A stretch of 52,269 bases of DNA from assembly GCA_903872505.1 (NCBI GenBank), contig CAIQKV010000113.1, positions 1 through 52,269 on the forward strand. The letters are read 5' to 3'. The stretch is from an uncultured Opitutia bacterium. GTDB taxonomy: Bacteria > Verrucomicrobiota > Verrucomicrobiia > Opitutales > Opitutaceae. The translations under genes and the position numbers were made by a program. The notes below the pieces were generated by a model. It was not told the origin of the DNA. It saw only the letters and a list, made by a program, of their open reading frames with translations, and made no database searches. This document shows, in pieces, positions 43,338-51,154 of the stretch. Positions within the stretch are counted from its first letter, which is position 1. Every line of letters begins with the position of its first letter.

Positions 43338-44366
43338 CTAACCCAGTTGCGCCTTCGCCACTTCGACGATGGCGGCGATGTTTTCCACGGGCGTTTCGGT
43401 CGGGGCCGCACCGGACGGGGCCAGGATGTAGCCACCCGCGGCAAACTGCCGCAGGCGCAGCCGGGCTTCGCGCCGGTTGTCGTCCGCCGTGCCCCGGGGA
43501 ATGGTGCTCTGGCTGCCGATCCCGCCCCAGAATGTGAGGTCCCGGCCGAATTCCCTCTGGCAGTGGGCAACATCCATGGCCTCCGGCTGCAGCGGGTGCA
43601 CCACCTCGACGCCCAGCTCGATCAGGTCCGGCAGCAGTTCCGTGACCTGCCCGCAGGAGTGGATCATGACCACCAATCCCGCGGCCTTGGCCTCGGCGTA
43701 GATCCGCCGGTAGTAAGGCTTGAACAGCCGGCGCCACGTGTCCGCCCGGAGCATCAGGGAGCACTGCATGGCCCAGTCGTCGCCAAAGCGGATCCCATCG
43801 ACGCCCATGCCCTTGAGCTGGCGGGTCAACTGGCAGGAGTAGTCCGTCAGGCCTTCGTTGAGCGCCTCGATGAACTTCGGTTCCCCGCCCAGGTAGGTCA
43901 GGTAATTTTCGAAGCCGCACAGGGCCCAGCCGTTTTCAAACAAGCCGATGCCGGCGACGGCCAGAAAGTGGTCGGGATAACGCTTCCTCACGTCAGGCAC
44001 GGTGCGCCACCGCCCATACTGCGAGGCATCGGGAAAATGGTAACCCGCGAGCGACGGCGCCGCGATGGGGGACGCAACCAGCTCGCCCCAGTCGCCCACA
44101 TTGCGATCAGGCGCATCGCGCTGCCACACCGCGCCGAATTCATCCCGATACTGGCCCGGGCCCACTCCGTCCTGCGATACTTCGCCGCCCTGCGGCACCA
44201 CGGCCGCACCCCAGACCAGATGGTCGCCGATGGCCGCGTGCACTTCCGTGGTGCCATAGTAAACCTGGAGGCGCTCGATCAGGCGGCCGGTCAGGTCAAA
44301 CTGCCAGGGCAGGGCGTCAAGGGGTTGGCGTCGAATCGAGGCATAAATGCGTTCCCGCTTGGTCAT
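43338..44366 (-). CDS. URO-D superfamily protein, paralogue 4 (MtaA-like metal site)
   Basis: 342 residues starting MTKRERIYASIRRQPLDALPW. This copy has the HxC zinc motif of methylcobamide:coenzyme M methyltransferases: MIHSCGQVTELLPDLIELGVEVVHPLQPEAMD is the standard loop (His and Cys two apart). The third ligand, usually Cys in a PGC turn, appears replaced in LAPSGAAPTETP. GVDGIRFGDDWAMQCSLMLR is the conserved barrel strand before it. It is the best candidate here for a real cobalamin-dependent methyltransferase, but no corrinoid protein is encoded in the window. Flanked by R5 and the URO-D remnant. Confidence 0.83.
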   Translation of the reverse strand: MTKRERIYASIRRQPLDALPWQFDLTGRLIERLQVYYGTTEVHAAIGDHLVWGAAVVPQGGEVSQDGVGPGQYRDEFGAVWQRDAPDRNVGDWGELVASPIAAPSLAGYHFPDASQYGRWRTVPDVRKRYPDHFLAVAGIGLFENGWALCGFENYLTYLGGEPKFIEALNEGLTDYSCQLTRQLKGMGVDGIRFGDDWAMQCSLMLRADTWRRLFKPYYRRIYAEAKAAGLVVMIHSCGQVTELLPDLIELGVEVVHPLQPEAMDVAHCQREFGRDLTFWGGIGSQSTIPRGTADDNRREARLRLRQFAAGGYILAPSGAAPTETPVENIAAIVEVAKAQLG

Positions 44367-44449
44367 AAAGCCGCAGCACAGCGACTCACCAAGACAGCTG
44401 GCGGTCAATCATACTCGCGGTCCCGAACCGCCGGCCAGCCAACCCGGGC

Positions 44450-44519
44450 GGGCCGCACCATCACGCCCATCACGCTGGCCAATTACGAGACAATGGTGCC
44501 GATGGTGAACCAGGGATGA
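44450..44519 (+). pseudogene. 3' remnant of a URO-D gene
   Basis: About 22 codons plus stop, reading GRTITPITLANYETMVPMV and so on, copy the C-terminus of the URO-D paralogue 3 gene (40505-40573) with a few substitutions. In both places a palindromic repeat starts within 3 bases of the stop. The rest of the gene is missing. It lies upstream of the URO-D paralogue 4 gene, on the opposite strand. Confidence 0.85.
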
Positions 44520-44520
44520 G

Positions 44521-44762
44521 GTCTCACGCGGAGGCGCGAAGGACGCAGAGGAAACCGGCTGACTGGTCTTCGGATTGCTCCGCGAGCTCTGCGTCTCCGC
44601 GTGAGCCTTCAGACAGGAGGCTGTATTTCAGAGTCCCGAAAAGATGAATTCTCACGCAGAGGCGCGGAGGACGCAGCGGAAAACCAGCTGACTGGTCTGC
44701 GGATTGCTCCGCGTGCTCAGCGCCTCCGCGTGACCTTCAGTCTTGAGTCAGGGCCTGACCCC
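44521..44762. repeat. Palindromic repeats R6 and R7 in tandem
   Basis: R6 is 44521-44614 and R7 is 44649-44742, joined by the GGAGGCTGTATTTCAG linker. The tail GAGTCAGGGCCTGACCCC follows and leads to the 3' end of the DUF1801 gene at 44776. Apart from this and the URO-D remnant, the 409-base gap 44367-44775 shows no gene. Confidence 0.9.
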
Positions 44763-44775
44763 TTCGACTGAACCC

Positions 44776-45198
44776 TCACGCCACGGCGCTGATGCCCCCG
44801 GTTTTCGCGGCCTGCTTCACGAGCCCCATCGCAACGTCGAGTTTCAGGTCCGCGAGTTGCTTGAAGTTGATGCAACTGCGGCCGGTTTTCACCTTGCCGA
44901 GCTTCGCGGCATTCCGCTCGACGAGGTAGCCGTCCTCGGCCACGGCGCAGATGTGGAGGGCATAGCCGCTTTTCCCCGCGGCGAGCCCGATCAAGAACCA
45001 GTCGCCTTCGCGACCGCTGGCATACTTGTAATGATACTTCCCGTAGCCGATGAGGGGCGAACCCATGCCGGACGTCATGAACGGCGCCAGCTTCGGCGCG
45101 GCTTTGCGGATCGCCTTGTGCACGGTCATCATCGTGGCGCGGCGATCGGCGGGGAGGGCGGCGAGGAATTCGGCCAGGGTGGGGAGGGTTTTGGGCAT
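44776..45198 (-). CDS. DUF1801 (YdhG-like) protein
   Basis: 140 residues. TLAEFLAALPADRRATMMTVHKAIRKAAP and the Tyr/Trp-rich stretch YGKYHYKYASGREGDWFLIGLAAGKSGYALHI are the DUF1801 fold, which binds a conserved hydrophobic ligand pocket of unknown role. The C-terminal SCINFKQLADLKLD is the usual closing motif. Cytoplasmic. Start ATG 45198. Confidence 0.85.
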   Translation of the reverse strand: MPKTLPTLAEFLAALPADRRATMMTVHKAIRKAAPKLAPFMTSGMGSPLIGYGKYHYKYASGREGDWFLIGLAAGKSGYALHICAVAEDGYLVERNAAKLGKVKTGRSCINFKQLADLKLDVAMGLVKQAAKTGGISAVA

Positions 45199-45222
45199 GC
45201 GGCGAGGCTGAGCGCCCGAGGG

Positions 45223-45339
45223 TCAGCGATCAAACAGGAACAGGCGGCGCGCGAGGCGTGTCATGCGGGCGTAATGGGCAAATCCGGCGTGCAGCGCCAG
45301 TCGGAAAGCGGCCGGGCAGGGGGGTAACGAACGCTATGA
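45223..45339 (-). pseudogene. 5' stub of a Sel1-type gene in a duplicated flank
   Basis: On the minus strand an ATG at 45264 starts MTRLARR, identical to the Sel1-repeat protein, then diverges to LFLFDR and stops at 45223. The upstream bases to 45339 match 41892-41964 almost base for base (GCGGGCGTAATGGG, CGCCAGTCGGAAAGCGGCCG, GGTAACGAACGC). So the promoter-proximal region and first codons of the Sel1 gene were copied together with the adjoining repeat (R3 here, R8 there) and the body lost. Confidence 0.82.
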
Positions 45340-45583
45340 GTTTTCACGCAAAGGCGCGGAGGACGCAGTGGGAAATCGACTGTCTGGTTTTCGGATTGCT
45401 CCGCGAGCTCAGCGTCTCTGCGTGAGTCTTCAGACAGGAGGCTGTATTTCAGCGTCCCGAAAAGATGAATTCTCACGCAGAGGCGCGGAGGACGCAGAGG
45501 AAAATATGCTGACGGGTCTTCGGCTTGCTCCGCGAGCTCTGCGTCTCTGCGTGAAGCTTCAGTCATGAGTCAGGGCATGACCT
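45340..45583. repeat. Palindromic repeats R8 and R9 in tandem
   Basis: R8 (45340-45434) and R9 (45470-45565) are joined by the same linker and followed by the tail CATGAGTCAGGGCATGACC. The tail ends about 14 bases before the stop of the cytochrome c gene. With the Sel1 stub these explain the whole 398-base gap 45199-45596. Confidence 0.9.
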
Positions 45584-45596
45584 CTTCGGACTCTGG

Positions 45597-46598
45597 CTAC
45601 GGCTCGCGGCTGGCGAGGTAGGCGACGAGGGAGATGAGGTCGGCGTCGGTCAGGTGCGCGACGATGGGTTTCATCAGCTCGGTTGAGGCTCCCGTGCGCA
45701 CGCCGCTGCGGAGGTCGGTGAGCTGTCGCATCAGGAAGCTGGGCGATCGGCCGGCGAGGCGGGGGACGTCGCCCAGGCCTTTCAGTTCGGGGCCGTGGCA
45801 GGTGATGCAGGCGGGCACGGTGCCGCCGTCGCGGATCGTGACGACGAGGGCCGCGCCGCGCTGAACGCTGCCGCGGGGCACGTAGACGAGGTAAGGTGTC
45901 CGGGAATCGCGGTTCTCGAAGCGCTCGAAGTCCTCGGGCGTCTCGATGATGCGGTTGCGGATCGCCTCGGTGCCGCCACCCGGAGCCGGGGTCAGGACCC
46001 AGCCGGCGATCCTGGTTTTGGGGACGGTGGCGGTTTCGATGACCCGGACAAACGACGCCGGTTTGAGTGAAGCGAAGTAAGCGGCCGCCGCGTCGATTTC
46101 GGCATCGGTCAGGTCCTTCGCCCCTTTGATCATCAGGGTCTGCGGCACGCGCCTGGGCTCAGAGCCCGGGCGGTGGCCTTGCTGGAAGGCGCGCAACTCC
46201 TGCCGGATGTAATTGACCGGCAAACCGGCGAGGCTGGCGTTCTCGGGGCGGCCGGCGCCGTTCGGCAGGTGACAGTAGGCGCAAGCCAGCACGTTCGGGG
46301 CGCGTCCCTTGGCCACGATGTCCGGCATCGCGGGGTGCTCGTCGGGATGCCAGTCGGGGACCGGGCCCGTGAGGTTGGTGATCTGGGTGCGCGTGAAAGT
46401 GACCGGGCTGTCCGGGACATGGATTGCATGGCCGTCATCGGCCGCGGGATGTCCGGCAGGAGGATTCACCGGGTAGGCCCATACCGGAAGGTTCGATGCG
46501 GACGCCGCCAACGGAGCGGACAAGGCGACGACCCAAAGAGCGAGGGACCAGCCGGGATTCAAAAGCCGGTGCGGCGCGGGTCGGGCGGGAAGCATCAT
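45597..46598 (-). CDS. Diheme cytochrome c, secreted
   Basis: 333 residues. The signal peptide (SLALWVVALSAPLAASA) is followed by two class-I heme sites: CAYCH (106-110) and CITCH (264-268), with probable Met ligands in the following helices (QTLMIKGAKDLTDAEI; STELMKPIVAHLTDADL). The two halves are similar, with QELRAFQQGHR and RQLTDLRSGVR in matching places, as in tandem cytochrome c4-type proteins. It should carry electrons in the periplasm. Start ATG 46598 or 46595. No oxidase gene is adjacent. Confidence 0.87.
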   Translation of the reverse strand: MMLPARPAPHRLLNPGWSLALWVVALSAPLAASASNLPVWAYPVNPPAGHPAADDGHAIHVPDSPVTFTRTQITNLTGPVPDWHPDEHPAMPDIVAKGRAPNVLACAYCHLPNGAGRPENASLAGLPVNYIRQELRAFQQGHRPGSEPRRVPQTLMIKGAKDLTDAEIDAAAAYFASLKPASFVRVIETATVPKTRIAGWVLTPAPGGGTEAIRNRIIETPEDFERFENRDSRTPYLVYVPRGSVQRGAALVVTIRDGGTVPACITCHGPELKGLGDVPRLAGRSPSFLMRQLTDLRSGVRTGASTELMKPIVAHLTDADLISLVAYLASREP

Positions 46599-46878
46599 TC
46601 GCCCGTGGATCAGAACGTCCCGGCGCGGACTGCCAAGGACCAAAAGGACGGCAGGGCGGGGGACGACACCCGTCACGGCGGCGCGCGGCGCCGGTCAATT
46701 CAGTCAAGAGTCAAGCATGACCACTTAAGGCCGTTCCAACACGACCCCTTTGGCTGACTGGCTACGCCTGCGAACTCGCGACTGAGACTGATAGTCCTAA
46801 AACCTGACCCCCTCTGCGGTCTTGATACATTAAGCCTTAATTGACACACATTGCTGTAGGTAAACGCCTCAATCGATC
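46599..46878. other. Intergenic gap with solo repeat tail at the island edge
   Basis: No gene is seen in these 280 bases. At about 46697-46722 stands TTCAGTCAAGAGTCAAGCATGACC, the tail normally found next to a palindromic repeat, but without its hairpin. From about 46,740 onward the base composition becomes AT-richer and stays so through the next two genes, so this gap holds the left boundary of an island. Confidence 0.55.
46829..46841. promoter_or_regulatory. Short palindrome upstream of the J-domain gene
   Basis: ATTAAG-C-CTTAAT, perfect 6-base arms around one base, 38 bases before the start codon and next to TTGACA (46841-46846). It could be an operator over a promoter, though a well-spaced -10 box is not evident. 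Confidence 0.3.
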
Positions 46879-48402
46879 ATGGCCAAAGACTTTTATGCGG
46901 TGCTCGGTGTTCACCACAATGCTACAGCACAGGAGATTAGGAAAGCTTACATCCTGCGGACAAAGGTTCTTCATCCCGATCGCTTTGACCCGCACACTCA
47001 ATCGGTAGAGTGGAAGCAGGCGAATGAGATGCTGAAGGAACTAAACGAGGCGTTCTCTGCCATTTACCCAGGATCACAACCTGAGCCACAACCCACACCG
47101 CCTTCTACAAATACACAGAAATCGAAGTCGGACACTCAAAAGAGCGCGGACACTTCATTTCGACCTAAGGAGCGTCCACATTTAGGTCCGTTTAATTCCG
47201 GTGTAACATTTTGGGACGTAATGCCTATCAGGTTACGTGCTCGCATGTTCGACCGTCAGGCGGAACGAGTCACTCCCCAACTCAAGGTGCGACTGGGCAA
47301 TATTGGCTTAAATTATTTCCTGCTAGCCGTGTGTGCGGCTTGGCCCGTCTACTTGGCGTGCACGGTCGGTGACGATCGGTGGATGGATGTCGATAATAAC
47401 GCGCACCTCGCTACTTCCCTTTTCGCGGCTGGCCTGTTTGCACTGAACACTTGCCGCATATTAAGAATCAAAAACAGTAATCTCGGAAACGGGGTATATG
47501 CCACCCCGCTTTATTTTCTGAAGACTGAGTTTGATCAACTTCGGTACTATCCACTTTGGAAGATTAGAGATTATGGCGTTGTTCATCATTATGTAAACGG
47601 GCTTCATTCATACTCCCGCATAAAAATAACCTTTGATGAGCGGGATGAGAGTTTTTCTCTGAATTCTCGGTCAGAAGCCGACCGCTTTTCAGAGGCCATC
47701 AAGATGTTTGATGCCAAATGGCGAGCGGCCAAGGCCGCCAAGAATTTGGCGTATTTTATCGATGAGGACGACTTTCGAGAAGCTCCTCAGCACGATACGA
47801 GAAAGCGCTCACCAAGCTTTCAGACTCAGGCAGGCATTTGGGGTGTTAGTCTTGTAGTTTCACTGGCCCTTTTAGCGGTCTTCCAAAATCGGAACGAGGA
47901 GATTTACCGGACTACTTCCAGATTTGACCCATCCACAGCTGTGCCACTCAGGGTAAGCACGCCGATGGCGCGTCAGCCCAAAGTCGTATTGGAACCTACG
48001 TACCCAGTGTTGCAACTTCCCTCAAATGGAGCCCGCTGGACGGATCGGCCTGATGAAGTAATGGTGGCGCCTTTGGAAATTGTATCGCGTGCTGGCGATG
48101 GAAATTATTTTGTGAAAGTAGAGGATTGGTTTACTGGTGCGCATATCATTAGTTTCTTTGTTACGGATGGGATGTCGTCAGAAGTGTTAGTCCCTCCAGG
48201 TTCGTATAGAGTGAAATACGCGATCGGTAAATCGTGGTATGGGACAGAACACTTGTTCGGGCCTGATACCATTTACGCAAAAGTCGATCAGCGACTTGAT
48301 TTTACGCAAAATGATCAAGGATACTCTGGTCATACTATAGAATTATTCCTTCGCCCAAACGGTAATTTACACACCGAGCATATTTCTGCTAGCGAGTTTT
48401 AA
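46879..48402 (+). CDS. J-domain membrane protein with PH-like and C-terminal beta domains
   Basis: 507 residues. Residues 1-63 are a J-domain with the HPD motif at 32-34 (DFYAVLGVHHNATAQEIRKAY before it), so it should stimulate a DnaK-type chaperone. A polar Gln/Pro/Ser linker (65-100) leads to two hydrophobic helices (about 141-163 and 176-195). Residues 205-282 look like a bacterial PH domain (beta strands, then the helix SEADRFSEAIKMFDAKW). A third helix (318-335) is followed by an extended region and a C-terminal beta domain (397-507) with KSWYGTEHLFGPDT and a final NGNLHTEHISASEF. I recall such a C-terminal module in other bacterial J-domain or zinc-ribbon proteins of unknown function. 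Base composition is AT-richer than its neighbours. Confidence 0.8.
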   Translation: MAKDFYAVLGVHHNATAQEIRKAYILRTKVLHPDRFDPHTQSVEWKQANEMLKELNEAFSAIYPGSQPEPQPTPPSTNTQKSKSDTQKSADTSFRPKERPHLGPFNSGVTFWDVMPIRLRARMFDRQAERVTPQLKVRLGNIGLNYFLLAVCAAWPVYLACTVGDDRWMDVDNNAHLATSLFAAGLFALNTCRILRIKNSNLGNGVYATPLYFLKTEFDQLRYYPLWKIRDYGVVHHYVNGLHSYSRIKITFDERDESFSLNSRSEADRFSEAIKMFDAKWRAAKAAKNLAYFIDEDDFREAPQHDTRKRSPSFQTQAGIWGVSLVVSLALLAVFQNRNEEIYRTTSRFDPSTAVPLRVSTPMARQPKVVLEPTYPVLQLPSNGARWTDRPDEVMVAPLEIVSRAGDGNYFVKVEDWFTGAHIISFFVTDGMSSEVLVPPGSYRVKYAIGKSWYGTEHLFGPDTIYAKVDQRLDFTQNDQGYSGHTIELFLRPNGNLHTEHISASEF

Positions 48403-48450
48403 ATAGAATTGCGCAAAAGATCGCGATACACCTTGAGGACATACTGAGCG

Positions 48451-48966
48451 GTGCAGGTTATGAAGCGCGCTACCTTAACGAAAGAAGAGCAACGGTATTG
48501 GCTAGATCAGCATGTCCGAACGCGAGTGTATGCGGTGATAGCTAGCCGGCAGAAGATTCGAGACCTGCAGGCTATGCATCCTCAAGGTTCAGACCTTTGG
48601 TACCACTTGGAGTTTATCTTTCACGGCACATGGGAAGGACAGCATGCAGCTATGCGGTGGTTGCTTGAATTTATTGGTGTCAGGAATCGTGAAAGTCGGC
48701 AGATGGTCTCAATCCTGTGCTTTGATGAGGGGAAACAAGTGGCGCCGGAAAACGAACGCTTGCCCGAGTTGAAGGAGATTTGGTTGGCGTGTTCAAAAGT
48801 AACGAGCCATCCGACAATAGGGAAACATCCTGACATATCAGAACTTAGGATGTTTGGAGCCGCACAGTTTATCGTAAGCCACTTGCGCGAGGTTTACGCC
48901 AAAGCCGGTGTGGCTCCTCTTCCAGGATTAGAGATCCTGGACACAAGGACACTAACTAGGCATTGA
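48451..48966 (+). CDS. Hypothetical protein on the AT-rich island (171 aa)
   Basis: 171 residues from GTG 48451 (168 from ATG 48460). It is helical and soluble, with RYWLDQHVRTRVYAVIASRQKI at the start and many Trp, His and Arg residues (FIFHGTWEGQHAAMRWLLEFIG). No signal, membrane segment or known motif. It follows the J-domain gene by 48 bases in the same direction and shares its AT-rich composition, so the two probably arrived together. Function unknown. Confidence 0.65.
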   Translation: MQVMKRATLTKEEQRYWLDQHVRTRVYAVIASRQKIRDLQAMHPQGSDLWYHLEFIFHGTWEGQHAAMRWLLEFIGVRNRESRQMVSILCFDEGKQVAPENERLPELKEIWLACSKVTSHPTIGKHPDISELRMFGAAQFIVSHLREVYAKAGVAPLPGLEILDTRTLTRH

Positions 48967-48993
48967 CGCAGTCACCCTCATAACTGTCACAAC

Positions 48994-49122
48994 CTAAAGC
49001 GTCGCCAGAATGGCGTTCAGGATCTGGCTAGGGCGCAAAGCCGCAGAGGCCTTCTTGTCGTCGGGTTGATAGTAGCCGCCGACGTCGCAGGGTTTGCCTT
49101 GGACGGCGAGCAGCTCAGCGAC
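48994..49122 (-). pseudogene. 3' remnant of a monomeric isocitrate dehydrogenase gene
   Basis: The minus strand encodes [20 protein letters not shown], then [20 protein letters not shown] and a TAG stop: the last 40 or so residues of the monomeric NADP-isocitrate dehydrogenase. The intact homologue ends at 51265 with the same protein sequence but about one base in six different, mostly at third positions. Everything upstream of about 49122 is unrelated. So it is a fragment of a diverged icd gene rather than a recent copy. Confidence 0.88.
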
Positions 49123-49134
49123 GGGCCAGCATGC

Positions 49135-50265
49135 TCAAAACGCCAGCGGGACCCGGATGCGAGTCGCGACGGCCGAGCCGTTCTTGATCGCGGGCAGGAA
49201 GAGCCAGAGCTTGAGGAAGCGGGTGATGTTCCTGGCGGCTTCCTCCGGGAAGGCCTGCTCGAGCACGACCTGCGTCACCTTGCCCTCGGCACTCAGCGAG
49301 AGGATCGCGCTCGCCTCCTTCGGCAGATTCTCGGCGGTCCCGGCTTGCAGCGGCGTCAGCCCGTAAGGCTGGGCCGGCTGGTTGCTTTTGCGGTTTTGCT
49401 TCAGCCAGGCCTCCACCGCGTCGGCATGCTCCACGCGCTCCCGCAGGTAGATGAACTGGCCGATCCCGGTAATTTCGAGCGTGGTCTTCAGCCCTTCCTT
49501 GGTGAACACACTGCGGCCAAGCCGCAGCTCGATGTCCGAGAGGTCGTGGGTGTGGATCTCCACGCCCTGGCTGAACAACTGCCAGAACACGATGGTTTGA
49601 TCGAGCTCGATGCCGGGCTTCTTGGACGGGTCGCCGTTGGAATACCGCAGGGGCATGTGGACCAGCATGCGGAGCGGCACCTCGCGGCGCTCATGGGCGC
49701 GCAGCGCGCCCACCTCGATCAGCTCGGATTTGCAGAAGTCGCTCCCGGCGGGATCGTCCGCGGCCCCGCTGTCGAAAAGCGTCAGGAGCACATAGGCGTC
49801 GGGCACGTCCGTGGCAGATTCGAGCGAGAGCGTCCCAATATACTCCCGCAGCTCGGTCGAGTCGGGAACGTACAGGCCGCGTGACGGCGGCGTCTCCCAG
49901 GATCGCTTGCCGATGTCGATGTTGCCGGTGAACGTTACCTGAGCCGGGTGATAATCCTCGGCGAGCTGGGTCACGAGGGGCGTGGAGTCCGAGAGCGTCT
50001 TGCGCCGGCCGTCCAGCAGCACAACCGGCTGATTTTTTTCAACGGCAACCACGGGCAGGCGGTACCCGCGGTATTTGGCCAAGAGCAGCATCGGATGCGG
50101 CGGCCATTTGGCAGCACCGAAGTTGAACTGCGCGGCAGTGCTCTGGGCCTGCAGCGCGGGAGCGATCAGGAGGAGAAGCGACGCGCCAACCAACCGGACC
50201 AGCCAGCGCGCTAGGCCGGGGCCGCGCGCGGTTGCATGACGATCGACCCGGGGTAGAGGTCTCAT
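49135..50265 (-). CDS. Secreted protein with TonB-C-like end
   Basis: 376 residues from ATG 50265. A signal or anchor segment (LVRLVGASLLLLIAPALQAQS, about 18-40) precedes a long region with no recognised domain, containing strands such as LREYIGTLSLESATDVPDAYVLL. The last 60 residues resemble the C-terminal domain of TonB-like energy transducers (FLKLWLFLPAIKNGSAVATRIRVPLAF, of the pattern FxPAxxxGxxVxxxxxVPxxF). There is no Pro-rich spacer, so a true TonB role is doubtful. The stop lies 13 bases from the icd remnant. Confidence 0.65.
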   Translation of the reverse strand: MRPLPRVDRHATARGPGLARWLVRLVGASLLLLIAPALQAQSTAAQFNFGAAKWPPHPMLLLAKYRGYRLPVVAVEKNQPVVLLDGRRKTLSDSTPLVTQLAEDYHPAQVTFTGNIDIGKRSWETPPSRGLYVPDSTELREYIGTLSLESATDVPDAYVLLTLFDSGAADDPAGSDFCKSELIEVGALRAHERREVPLRMLVHMPLRYSNGDPSKKPGIELDQTIVFWQLFSQGVEIHTHDLSDIELRLGRSVFTKEGLKTTLEITGIGQFIYLRERVEHADAVEAWLKQNRKSNQPAQPYGLTPLQAGTAENLPKEASAILSLSAEGKVTQVVLEQAFPEEAARNITRFLKLWLFLPAIKNGSAVATRIRVPLAF

Positions 50266-50381
50266 GATGGGCGGATGATGACAATCATCCGCCCAGTTTG
50301 GCAAACCTAGAGGCTGGCGCGGTTGTCCGTCGGGCCAAGCTTGCCCCGGGCGTGGCTGCATGATTTACGAATACCCCCAAT

Positions 50382-51119
50382 ATGAATCACTTGGAAACCG
50401 GGGATCGCGTTAAGTTCGCCCTGATGGGTGCACTGCTGGCGTTGGTCCTCGCGGGCTGTCCGTCCGTCCCGAACGTCGACATCGACAAAAACGCGGCCAC
50501 CCAGGTGAAGAGCATCGCGATCCTGGCCATCAACCCGCCCCGCAATGTGCAGGTAGCCAACATCGGCGGCGCCGCGGGCGCCTTCGGGGCGATCGGCGGC
50601 CTGATCCAAGGCTCGGCTACGGTTGACCACTCCAAACAATTCGTCGCGGTGATGAACCAGCGCAAGACCCCGCTCGCGGAAGATCTGCTCGCGGCCATCG
50701 GGCAGGGACTGAAGGACGATGGTTTTGCCGTGTCGGTCGTGCGCGACCAGAAGGTGAAGCTGGCCGCGGACGGGAAGGGTGACGATTACTCGGACATTCA
50801 TGTCGAGGCCGATGCGATCCTCAGCGTCTGGTACGCGGTCGTGGGTTACATGTCGCCGCCCAGCTCGACCCACTACCTCCCGTGGGTGGTCATCAAGGCG
50901 CGGCTGCTCGATGCGAAGACCAAGAAGGACATCTATTTCAAGACGTTCTGCGTGGGCTACGAAATGAAGGTCGAAAACGCGGTGATGCTTCCGGCCGATG
51001 AGAAGTACCGGTATGCGTCTTTTGACGACCTGATGAAGCACGTGGACGAGGCGATCGCAGGCTTGGAGAACAGCCAGGAGATCGCCGCGAAACGCATCGG
51101 CCAGGACCTGAAACGATAA
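50382..51119 (+). CDS. Hypothetical lipoprotein (245 aa)
   Basis: 245 residues with a good lipobox LVLAGC (C26) after the hydrophobic run KFALMGALLALVLAG. The mature part is alpha/beta with KSIAILAINPPRNVQVA near the start, GxGLKDDGFAVSVVRDQKV in the middle and IKARLLDAKTKKDIYF, resembling lipoproteins with a CsgG/GNA1162-like nucleotide-binding fold. That assignment is tentative. It is divergent from the TonB-C-like gene. Confidence 0.7.
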   Translation: MNHLETGDRVKFALMGALLALVLAGCPSVPNVDIDKNAATQVKSIAILAINPPRNVQVANIGGAAGAFGAIGGLIQGSATVDHSKQFVAVMNQRKTPLAEDLLAAIGQGLKDDGFAVSVVRDQKVKLAADGKGDDYSDIHVEADAILSVWYAVVGYMSPPSSTHYLPWVVIKARLLDAKTKKDIYFKTFCVGYEMKVENAVMLPADEKYRYASFDDLMKHVDEAIAGLENSQEIAAKRIGQDLKR

Positions 51120-51154
51120 TCAAGGCGGCTCGCGCGGAGGGCGCGGCGATCCAT

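Noticed and set aside
40575..45583. CRISPR array
   Set aside because: The repeats are long palindromes at irregular distances with genes between them; there are no regular spacers and no cas genes.
46879..48966. Toxin-antitoxin or known phage-defence system
   Set aside because: Neither protein has nuclease, ATPase, TIR, kinase or antitoxin motifs that I can see; foreign composition alone is not enough.
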